Origin: a virus
DNA: 41,679 nt
Strand: one strand, 5' to 3'
IMG/VR virus record: IMGVR_UViG_3300031576_001285
Coordinates: 1-41,679 of that record
Shown: positions 24,945-31,315 of the stretch, in pieces
Position numbering within the stretch: position 1 is the first letter of the stretch
Layout of the letters: each line of letters begins with the position of its first letter
Notes under the pieces: generated by a model
What the model was told of the DNA's origin: nothing
What the model saw: the letters and a program-made list of their open reading frames with translations, nothing else
Database searches by the model: none
Made by a program: the position numbers and the translations under genes

Positions 24945-26051
24945 ATGGCCAAACATCGGTCGTTTAAAATTGACAAATTTCTCCGGGCAGTTGACCCAGA
25001 GCTTTTGAAAAAATATTTCTCCGAGAAGGAATTAAAACTTCCTGCTAATACAAATTTTAGGGACGATAGTTTTGAAAAGGTCTGGGATGGCATCGATGAA
25101 AAAAAGAAATCGGAGGTCGATGATGAGCTCCAGTACATTAATGATACGGCAGACGAAGTGCGCGACTGCCTCGAGCAGTCTGTAAAAACTTTTAAGATCG
25201 AAACAAGTGATGATGAAACCTCCGAGACGACCGCCATGCGAGTATTCCTCCATAGTGATGAGGCGTTCTCCCTCGCTTTCGATCTTTATCTTTACCATTC
25301 TGCGGAATCCAAGAAGCTGAGTCATCACAAGTTTGAGAAGGGAAAGGCCGATTTTAGCCAATCCAATTTTAAACGGTTTAGGTCAGAGGTTGAGAAGCAC
25401 TTCAAGGAGTGCGGAAAAAGCGACAACTGCGATATTCGGGAAAGGATGGACGGCGACAAGCACATATGCCTAATTGCTCGCGGTGATTTTATGAAAACCC
25501 AGCTTATCTTTGAAAGCGGGAAGGTCGAAACGCGTACCTTTAGACCGGCCAAAGAAGACGTCCTTGTCTATGACATCAAGGCTTCAATTTTGAGCGTACA
25601 TATAAACAGTCGAAATAATCAGGATAAAGAAAAATACATTGAGATCTTTGGCCGGTCAATCTTAGGGCTGTCAGAGATCGACGAAAAAACCTTGAATAAC
25701 ACCCTCGTTTTTCTTGATCCGATAAAAGACGAGAGTTTCGACTACAATGGTAATAAAGACATCGAATCGATCCGTTTGACGGAAGTCCGGGCAAGGCTTC
25801 CTCGAGAAAGGGATCTTTTTGTGACGCTGAAATCCAGAGACATTGCCGAGTTTCTTTCAAAATATGGCTTGTCGCAGGACGGTGCAGAATTCATCTCGGC
25901 CAAGCTCAAGTTTTTCATTAGGAGGGAAGGCAAGAAAAGCAGGCCGGTCAGCATAGAAATCAAACCTCCGGCCAATTCGAGAGTTCCTAAAAAGAAAGAA
26001 AAGAAAATCATTGAAGACTATCTCCGGGAGCAGGGCGTTTTACTTGCTTGA
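24945..26051 (+). CDS. Protein of unknown function, first of a pair
   Basis: 368 residues, no family recognised and no membrane segment or signal peptide. The N-terminal 90 residues are charged and helical (DEKKKSEVDDELQYINDTAD); the middle contains alternating strands and helices with ARGDFMKTQLIFESGKVETR; the C-terminus is basic (VPKKKEKKIIEDYLREQGV). Translation probably depends on the five-codon leader just upstream, which has the only good ribosome site. The second gene of the pair begins inside its 3' end. Together with that gene it might form a two-protein complex; an accessory or defence role would be a guess from location only. Confidence 0.6.
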   Translation: MAKHRSFKIDKFLRAVDPELLKKYFSEKELKLPANTNFRDDSFEKVWDGIDEKKKSEVDDELQYINDTADEVRDCLEQSVKTFKIETSDDETSETTAMRVFLHSDEAFSLAFDLYLYHSAESKKLSHHKFEKGKADFSQSNFKRFRSEVEKHFKECGKSDNCDIRERMDGDKHICLIARGDFMKTQLIFESGKVETRTFRPAKEDVLVYDIKASILSVHINSRNNQDKEKYIEIFGRSILGLSEIDEKTLNNTLVFLDPIKDESFDYNGNKDIESIRLTEVRARLPRERDLFVTLKSRDIAEFLSKYGLSQDGAEFISAKLKFFIRREGKKSRPVSIEIKPPANSRVPKKKEKKIIEDYLREQGVLLA

Positions 26052-27183
26052 TGGTTTATTCACATTTATTTTAAAACGGATCGAAGCCTTCCCGAAGGCG
26101 ACGTTTTCCCAGAGTGAACTGACCCGCGTTTCAAAATCTTCCTTCGAGAATCTTAAGAAGCAGAAATTCCTCAAGTACGTTCAGTACGATCCAGAACAAG
26201 AGCCGTATTACTCCCCGGGCGATGACGGAAGCGGACGCCTTGTCAGGAAGATCGACGGAAAGTACCTGGCCTTCGCGGCCGAAGGATCGCCGCTTACCCT
26301 GACGTTTGAAGATTTAAATCGCTGGTCGTTTGATATCAAACCCCTTCTTGATGAAATCAGTGCGGCAAATAAGCTTACAAAACCTACGAAGGCGCTAACC
26401 CACAGAATCCATTTTATCGGAGAACGAGATAGCGGCACCAAGCTCGTCCGCGTATGTTTGGGATTTTTTAGCGGTGATGAAGAGGCTAAGTCCGAACTAT
26501 TTAATTTACGTTCATCCGTCGGATTAAAAAGCCATGTATTGATTCTTTGCCCGAGCTTTGAAGTCGGGGTTGAGTTCCATTCGGAGCTGGATGCCCGGAA
26601 CATCACTTGCGCTACTTTCAAACAAGCTTTTCCTAAAGGAAATTTAGGAATTGATTTTGGAATTATAAGGGATGCCCGAGCTATTGAGCCGGGAGTATCG
26701 GAGTTGACGTCCGAAGAGGAAGCGGCCAAGCAGAAATACGGCTATAAGAGTCGGGACGCTCTCAAGTTTTTAAGTGAGCGCGGCAGATACAGCTCATATT
26801 CGATTCAAGTAAATGACAACAAAGAAATTATTCCCGCCTCGCAAATTCTGCTTTTAATCTTCATGGCGCAAAAGCTTAAAAAAGACAAGAAAGGCTGGAT
26901 AACAAGAGAAGAAGCCGCCCAGGCCAAGATTATCGATCCTTATGAGAACAATCATTTTGACGACCTCATTCACAAACTGCGAAATAAGCTCGGGCCTTAC
27001 CTTAAAACCTGCAAGAAGGACGAGTTCTTCGAAACGAGTCAAAAGCGATTTCGGCTCTCAACTCATGCCGGTCGGGTCATTGTGCCGCATGAACGATGGT
27101 TGAGCGAAACTTTCAACGAAATCAAAACGGATCTCTTAGAGAAGCGTAAGAAAAAAGGCGGCGAGCAGTGGCAGGATCAATGA
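26011..27183 (+). CDS. Protein of unknown function with C-terminal winged-helix-like region, second of a pair
   Basis: Up to 390 residues from TTG 26011; a TTG at 26044, 379 residues, is equally possible and is preceded by GGGAGCAGGG. Either start lies within the upstream gene, so the two are coupled. The N-terminal part is helical with SELTRVSKSSFENLKKQKFL, which resembles a winged helix. The middle (SHVLILCPSFEVGVEFHSEL) is Rossmann- or nuclease-like in pattern without a catalytic motif I can name. The C-terminal ~110 residues (GWITREEAAQAKIIDPYENN, then LRNKLGPYLK) look like a response-regulator-type winged helix. No family recognised. It may bind DNA. Confidence 0.58.
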   Translation: MKTISGSRAFYLLDGLFTFILKRIEAFPKATFSQSELTRVSKSSFENLKKQKFLKYVQYDPEQEPYYSPGDDGSGRLVRKIDGKYLAFAAEGSPLTLTFEDLNRWSFDIKPLLDEISAANKLTKPTKALTHRIHFIGERDSGTKLVRVCLGFFSGDEEAKSELFNLRSSVGLKSHVLILCPSFEVGVEFHSELDARNITCATFKQAFPKGNLGIDFGIIRDARAIEPGVSELTSEEEAAKQKYGYKSRDALKFLSERGRYSSYSIQVNDNKEIIPASQILLLIFMAQKLKKDKKGWITREEAAQAKIIDPYENNHFDDLIHKLRNKLGPYLKTCKKDEFFETSQKRFRLSTHAGRVIVPHERWLSETFNEIKTDLLEKRKKKGGEQWQDQ

Positions 27184-27214
27184 AAAACAGGCCAAAAATC
27201 AGAAACTCAATTTC

Positions 27215-27244
27215 TTGACTAAGCCCCATTTTGGGTGGTATACT
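27215..27244 (+). promoter_or_regulatory. Sigma70-type promoter before the NYN gene
   Basis: TTGACT at 27215-27220, an 18-base spacer and TATACT at 27239-27244. Transcription should start near 27251. Confidence 0.7.
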
Positions 27245-27249
27245 TCCAG

Positions 27250-27310
27250 CATCATCCCAGTAAGACCTCGTGTTTTGCTGGCCCCGGCTTCCTGTGGAGC
27301 CGGGTTTTTT
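27250..27310 (+). ncRNA. Short terminated leader RNA upstream of the NYN gene
   Basis: The ~60-base transcript has two adjacent hairpins. CCAGTAA (27257-27263) pairs with TTGCTGG (27275-27281), and CCCGGCT (27283-27289) pairs with AGCCGGG (27298-27304), followed by six T, an intrinsic terminator. The NYN ATG is only 15 bases beyond the T run and no promoter lies between, so the gene needs read-through of the terminator. This is either an attenuated leader or a stable small RNA. Confidence 0.62.
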
Positions 27311-27324
27311 ATTATATAGGACTT

Positions 27325-27933
27325 ATGCGAAAACTAGCCTTTTTCATAGACGGTTTCAATCTCTACCACGCCATAAAAGACAATAAAAACCTGCATAAGT
27401 ACAAATGGCTGGATCTGGCAAAGCTTTGCAGGAGCTTTTGCAGATCGGACGATGTCGTTCAGGAGATATTCTATTTCACGGCCTATGCCACTTTTAAACC
27501 GGAAGGCATGGAGCGCCACAAAACGTATGTGAGGGTCCTAGAATCCAAAGGTGTTAAACCTATTTTTGGGGAATTTAAACGCAAAGAAAAATTCTGTTTC
27601 ACTTGCAAAAAATACACTCAGTCCTACGAAGAAAAGAAAACAGACGTAAATATTGCAATCAAGCTTTTCCAGACGGCGATTCACGGCCTTTACGATATGG
27701 CATTTATTATCTCTGGAGATAGCGATCTGATTCCGGCCATTCAAGCGGTCAAGGAGACTTTCCCGGACAAAACAGTGGGTGTTATCATCCCAATCGGCAG
27801 ACGGGCGGAAGCGTTAAAACAGGCGGCTCATTTTCACATGAAAATGAAACAGCGACATCTTGAAACATGTCAGTTACCAGATCGGGTTGAATTAGATGGG
27901 AAAACAATCATGCGACCGGATCGTTGGAAATAG
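27325..27933 (+). CDS. NYN-domain (PIN-like) ribonuclease-type protein, LabA/Maelstrom-like group
   Basis: 202 residues from ATG 27325; AGGA precedes it and the conserved domain begins at once. The acidic pocket of NYN/PIN nucleases is visible: D9 (FFIDGFNLYHA), the Asp in EEKKTDVNIAI, and the two Asp in ISGDSDLIPAI. A CFTC pair in the middle may bind zinc. Such proteins are predicted metal-dependent RNA nucleases or RNA-binding proteins. A terminated leader RNA directly upstream could regulate it or be its partner. The next small gene starts six bases after its stop, so the two are probably co-transcribed. Confidence 0.85.
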   Translation: MRKLAFFIDGFNLYHAIKDNKNLHKYKWLDLAKLCRSFCRSDDVVQEIFYFTAYATFKPEGMERHKTYVRVLESKGVKPIFGEFKRKEKFCFTCKKYTQSYEEKKTDVNIAIKLFQTAIHGLYDMAFIISGDSDLIPAIQAVKETFPDKTVGVIIPIGRRAEALKQAAHFHMKMKQRHLETCQLPDRVELDGKTIMRPDRWK

Positions 27934-27938
27934 CATCA

Positions 27939-28166
27939 ATGGGACAAAGAGCGAGCAAGAATTTTAAAAAACGTTTTGGTGATCCTCCGCGAATCACTGT
28001 CTCCTATCTCAAGAAACCGTTAAGCGCTGTTGAGAAGAATATTCAAAGCACTAAGATTCGGGAAGTCTTTACCCTCATTCTTTCCGAGCAGTTAAAAAGG
28101 CCTCCCACTGAGGCCGAGCTTCTCGGATGCGTTGATCTTCAGAAAGAACTAAAAAAGAAGAGTTGA
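27939..28166 (+). CDS. Small basic protein, unknown function
   Basis: 75 residues from ATG 27939; a TTG 15 bases earlier in the same frame overlaps the NYN gene and is less likely. The N-terminus is basic (GQRASKNFKKRFGDPPRI), followed by a helical half (KIREVFTLILSEQLKRPPTE). A short PPTEAELLGCVDLQKEL end suggests a fold with two helices. No family recognised. Co-transcription with the NYN gene makes a functional link possible, for example as partner or antitoxin, but nothing in the sequence proves it. Confidence 0.55.
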   Translation: MGQRASKNFKKRFGDPPRITVSYLKKPLSAVEKNIQSTKIREVFTLILSEQLKRPPTEAELLGCVDLQKELKKKS

Positions 28167-28198
28167 TTCCCCGCTTTTCCAGGATTTTAATTCTTTGC

Positions 28199-28244
28199 TT
28201 GAAGCAACCCGCTCCCATGATAGAATACTTTGCATACGCAAAGT
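28199..28244 (+). promoter_or_regulatory. Promoter with overlapping operator before the HTH gene
   Basis: TTGAAG at 28199-28204, a 16-base spacer and TAGAAT at 28221-28226. Immediately after the -10 is a perfect inverted repeat, ACTTTGC ATAC GCAAAGT (28227-28244), covering the expected start of transcription. A protein bound there would block the promoter; autoregulation by the following HTH protein is inferred. Confidence 0.55.
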
Positions 28245-28262
28245 CATGGAGTGGGGGAGACG

Positions 28263-28556
28263 TTGAAATTAAATCCGCTGAAAAAATGGCGTACTGTGGC
28301 TCAGGTAGCCGAGCAATGCGGCGTTACGCCCCAGGCCATCCGGGATGCGGTTAAAACGGCAAAGATCGAGGCCTGGCCGGTTGGCGAATATCTTCTGATT
28401 CATAAGGATCAGGTGCCCCTGTTTGAAAAGACGCGGTTAAGAAAGATGCGGCAGGTTGGCGATGGGAAATTCAAGGTCGACTACCTGCCTGCCCGTGGTC
28501 GGCGCAAGACCTTGAATCGGGATGCCGGTGTAGCCGTGGCGGGATCTCAGGCTTGA
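28263..28556 (+). CDS. Excisionase/MerR-like HTH protein
   Basis: 97 residues from TTG 28263, preceded by GGGGGAG. The N-terminal half is a winged helix of the excisionase or HTH_17 type: WRTVAQVAEQCGVTPQAIRD followed by the wing WPVGEYLLIHKDQVPLFEK. The C-terminal part is basic (LRKMRQVGDGKFKVDYLPAR). Small proteins like this act as recombination directionality factors or transcription regulators. It lies about 500 bases from the 3' end of the serine recombinase gene, which supports an excisionase role, but serine-recombinase partners are not conserved in sequence, so this stays open. Confidence 0.65.
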   Translation: MKLNPLKKWRTVAQVAEQCGVTPQAIRDAVKTAKIEAWPVGEYLLIHKDQVPLFEKTRLRKMRQVGDGKFKVDYLPARGRRKTLNRDAGVAVAGSQA

Positions 28557-28607
28557 GTTCCTCTGAGGGATTCAAAAGATTTTGCTCTATTAACGGTATT
28601 GAATTTC

Positions 28608-28687
28608 TGCTAGTATTGGAAATACGCGGCGGTCATCTCTTCAGCAGGACAGAAGTCGCCCGTCCGGGCAAGCCGGGCGGTGTTTTT
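28608..28687 (+). ncRNA. Short intergenic transcript ending in a terminator
   Basis: An extended -10 (TGC TAGTAT, 28608-28616) is followed by ~40 bases and a terminator hairpin CGCCCG (28657-28662) with CGGGCG (28674-28679), then GTGTTTTT. It could be a small RNA or just the terminator of the HTH gene with a chance -10. No coding sequence follows directly. Confidence 0.4.
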
Positions 28688-28718
28688 GAGGGCTTTTTGG
28701 AATTGAATAGTGGTCTTT

Positions 28719-28830
28719 GACCAAACCAGGGTTCCCTGGGATATCTGCTCGGGGAGGTTTTCGAACCTCTCCTAAGGGTCAATTGGAGAGGGTAAAAGCC
28801 CTGGTTCATAACCTGAATCAGGGCTTTTTT
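28719..28830 (+). ncRNA. Structured non-coding element with mutually exclusive helices and terminator
   Basis: The 3' end is an 11-bp terminator hairpin: GCCCTGGTTCA (28798-28808) with TGAATCAGGGC (28814-28824) and six T. The ACCAGGG at 28722-28728 can alternatively pair with CCCTGGT in the left arm of that terminator, an antiterminator-like arrangement, and CCAGGGTTCCCTGG is itself palindromic. Between them a UUCG-capped hairpin (GGAGGTT TTCG AACCTCTCC) is present. No annotated gene follows on the same strand, so it may be an RNA in its own right. Confidence 0.45.
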
Positions 28831-29066
28831 ATGTCTTTGAAACGTCGCGAGATGTGCGATATTTTCTTCGCAACAGCTCCCAAATATTCCATCCTTTGGA
28901 TCGTTTGATAAAGCCAGCCAGACACGCGCTTCATTTTCTCCGAAATAGACCCAACCCTCTCGAAAGTGGCTCGTATTTAATGCTTCCTATTTAATGGAAT
29001 ATTGGGCAAATTTTGCCTGTCGGATCTGTGGGTTCTTACCAGCCATTTGGCATGAAATAGGAAATT
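28831..29066. other. Non-coding region next to the recombinase gene; possible attachment-site area
   Basis: About 230 bases with no convincing gene; a 25-codon frame after the terminator lacks a ribosome site. GGCAA ATTT TTGCC-type symmetry is at 29005-29017 and two related ATAGGAA/TTCCTAT segments flank it (28984-28990 and 29057-29063). Serine recombinase attachment sites are often beside the gene, so attP could be here, but no crossover core can be identified from one sequence. Confidence 0.3.
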
Positions 29067-30704
29067 CTAAGCTAAAAGGGGAGAGGGTGTCTCAGTTTTT
29101 GGGCTTGGGTCGGCGTATTCAGCGAGAAGCGCTTGCCAGCTTTTGGTTTGTTTATCCCAGTCGGCCTCTCTGACGAGCTCGTTCATCTTGTACTCTGGCA
29201 CTTGGAAGATCGCTTTGTCGCTGGAGAGGAGAATGTCCTCCTGGATCTTGGGCGCAAGAAGCGCCATGCCCATGATCTGGTTGATGCGCACGTGGATCAT
29301 GTTAAGGTGGCCTGTAAGCTGCTTCACGTCGTTTATTTTGCCGGTATCCAGAAGGTCTTGGATCTGGTGAGCCAGGGCCAGATTCTGGCGAAGTTTCGGC
29401 TCTTCCTTGATAGCTTCTTTTTTCGTGGCCTTTATGTGTTTCAGGTCTTTTAATTCGACCGTGTATTCGCGCCGTTCGCTGTCCTTGTGGAGCACAAGGC
29501 CGAGGATCGCGTCCTTGGCGCTATAATCGATTCCTTTAAGCAAAGCCTTGACCGCTTCAACTTTTTCTTCCAGGGCGAGTTCCTTCCAGGCCTTTTCCTT
29601 AAGCTTTGGTTCTTGGCTTAATTTTCGAAGGATGCCCAAGACCACGTTTTCAATCTTATCGGCGCTGACGGATCGCGTGGGGCAATTACTGTGGCCGCGT
29701 TTGATGGCGTTAAGGCACACATAATAGAGGTACCTGAACTTGCCTTTTTGGGAATACGTGTGGCACATGGCCACACCACACTCTTTACAGCGAAACAAGC
29801 CACTTAAAATACCGATGCTCTTTGTGTTTGTCGAAGAACCTCGCTCAAGCCTGTTGCCTGTCAGGATTTCATTTGCCTGGAGAAAGATCTCTTCAGAGAC
29901 GATGGCTTCGTGAAGCCCTTGGTAAGCTTGGCCCTGGTGAAAGACTTTTCCGGCGTATATCCAGTTGCGGACCATCCATTGGATATTCGTGTTTTTGAAC
30001 TTCACGGCCCCGGAAGGTTTGCCTTTGTAGATCCGGGCCTTGGTGTTCAGGCCCTGCTCATTTAAGAGCCGTGCCACTGTTCGAAGTGATTTCTCCTGGA
30101 TGTAGAGATCGAACATTAGCCGGATTATTTTGGCTTCCTCGGGGTTGATCACGAGTTTCTTATTTGCCCTGTCGATGTCGTATCCGAGAGATGGTAACCC
30201 TCCGGCCCATCTACCTTTCTTTCGCGCCGCGCCTAATTTGTCTTTGGTTCGTTCGCTGATGATCTCTCGCTCAAACTGGGCGAAGGAGAGAAGGATGTTG
30301 AGTGTCAGGCGACCCATCGAAGTCTGGGTGTTGAAATGTTGCGTGACGGAGACAAAAGTAACCTTGCTCTCTTCAAAGAACTGGAGAAGCTTCACAAAGT
30401 CGATAAGGGATCTCGAAAGCCGATCTACCTTATACACGATGACGCAGTCGACTTTTCCTGCCTTAATGTCATCTGTGAGCTTCTGAAGGGCGGGGCGGTC
30501 GATGTTGGCACCGGTGAAGCCACCATCATTGTACTGGTCTGGTAGGGCTATCCAGCCCTGGCTCTTTTGGCTTTGAATGTAGCTTTCGGCCGATTCCCTT
30601 TGATTGTCGAGGGAAGTGAAGTCTTGGTCTAATCCTTCACTTGTGGACTTGCGCGTGTAGATCGCGCATCGGATTATTTTCTTTTCTTCAGTGTCAGTTT
30701 TCAT
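29067..30704 (-). CDS. Large serine recombinase (phage integrase)
   Basis: 545 residues on the minus strand. The N-terminal resolvase domain has the catalytic Ser at residue 20 (YTRKSTSEGLDQDF) and the arginine-rich motifs YKVDRLSRS and FAQFEREIISERTKDK. A recombinase domain follows (GGLPSLGYDIDRANKKLVIN), then a zinc ribbon with Cys pairs CKEC and YVCLN plus CPTRS, and a C-terminal helical region. It would integrate a circular element at attB/attP and, with a directionality factor, excise it. The start overlaps the stop of the DUF2924 gene (ATGA), a known gene pair. This marks the element as temperate or otherwise integrative. Confidence 0.93.
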   Translation of the reverse strand: MKTDTEEKKIIRCAIYTRKSTSEGLDQDFTSLDNQRESAESYIQSQKSQGWIALPDQYNDGGFTGANIDRPALQKLTDDIKAGKVDCVIVYKVDRLSRSLIDFVKLLQFFEESKVTFVSVTQHFNTQTSMGRLTLNILLSFAQFEREIISERTKDKLGAARKKGRWAGGLPSLGYDIDRANKKLVINPEEAKIIRLMFDLYIQEKSLRTVARLLNEQGLNTKARIYKGKPSGAVKFKNTNIQWMVRNWIYAGKVFHQGQAYQGLHEAIVSEEIFLQANEILTGNRLERGSSTNTKSIGILSGLFRCKECGVAMCHTYSQKGKFRYLYYVCLNAIKRGHSNCPTRSVSADKIENVVLGILRKLSQEPKLKEKAWKELALEEKVEAVKALLKGIDYSAKDAILGLVLHKDSERREYTVELKDLKHIKATKKEAIKEEPKLRQNLALAHQIQDLLDTGKINDVKQLTGHLNMIHVRINQIMGMALLAPKIQEDILLSSDKAIFQVPEYKMNELVREADWDKQTKSWQALLAEYADPSPKTETPSPLLA

Positions 30705-31156
30705 AGGTTAAAAAACAAGAACCCGTTCCAATGTGCCCCTGTGATCTCTTTCGCGATTGCCGTGAGGGACTTATAAATTTTGCCGCTATATTCAAAGCCC
30801 TTGTCCAGCGCCTTCACTTGGATTTTCGTGTTTTTATAATCTTTTGTGATGATCGTACCGGGAAGGGGAAGTCGCCGGTCTCTTTTGGGGAGGAAGCCAG
30901 ATGAGGCCACTTGGGGCTTGAGGGCCGCATTGTTCACGGGATCATAGGCGTCCATAAGTGCTTTCAGCTTGGCCTTCGCCCTGGCAGGTAATACGCCATA
31001 TTCAGCCTCCTGAATTCTATACGCCACTCTACGCCATAAATAGGTACGGTTATTGGAGGCCTTTTTGTCTGGGAAATGCTCGGTGTAGGCCGCTTGTAAG
31101 GCCTTCAAAGGCGACTCTTTTAGGGCTTCAATTTTCTGGGCTATTTCGTTGCCCAT
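30701..31156 (-). CDS. DUF2924-family protein
   Basis: 151 residues from ATG 31156 on the minus strand, chosen because GAGG lies 6 bases upstream; upstream codons would extend it into the control region. Its domain pattern is typical: LWRRVAYRIQEAEYGVLPAR, then PGTIITKDYKNTKIQVKALD and the end KSLTAIAKEITGAHWNGFLF. DUF2924 genes commonly precede a serine recombinase, as here with a 4-base overlap, and may help the recombinase or bind its site. The true function of the family is unknown to me. Confidence 0.85.
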   Translation of the reverse strand: MGNEIAQKIEALKESPLKALQAAYTEHFPDKKASNNRTYLWRRVAYRIQEAEYGVLPARAKAKLKALMDAYDPVNNAALKPQVASSGFLPKRDRRLPLPGTIITKDYKNTKIQVKALDKGFEYSGKIYKSLTAIAKEITGAHWNGFLFFNL

Positions 31157-31315
31157 GCCATCCTCTCTTTCTTGACTGCATAGGGCCATACGTTTCGAGA
31201 GATAGCAAGGGGTAATAGCGAGACGGCTATGGGACGATTCAGAGAAACTTAACAACTTTAAAAAGGCACTGAATTTACACGCGTGGTAGAATAGAACCAT
31301 ATATTTATTAACCAA
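31157..31315. promoter_or_regulatory. Divergent control region with a motif shared with the XRE gene
   Basis: This gap separates the leftward recombinase operon from the rightward KAP operon. CATAGGGCCATACG at 31179-31192 (TATGGCCCTAT on the minus strand) lies 22 bases before the DUF2924 start. The same TATGGCCnTAT core occurs at the same orientation and distance before the first XRE gene (38042-38055). For KAP, a TAGAAT at 31288-31293 may be a -10 but no good -35 is present. Confidence 0.45.

Noticed and set aside
28751-28772. tRNA T-arm
   Set aside because: The GGTTTTCGAACC part is a UUCG tetraloop hairpin, and no acceptor, D or anticodon stems surround it.
28831-28908. 25-codon gene after the terminator
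   Set aside because: There is no ribosome site and its start lies directly after the terminator T run; no protein features.
29005-29017. Definite attP site
   Set aside because: A short symmetric sequence near the recombinase is suggestive only; the attB or hybrid sites are needed for proof.
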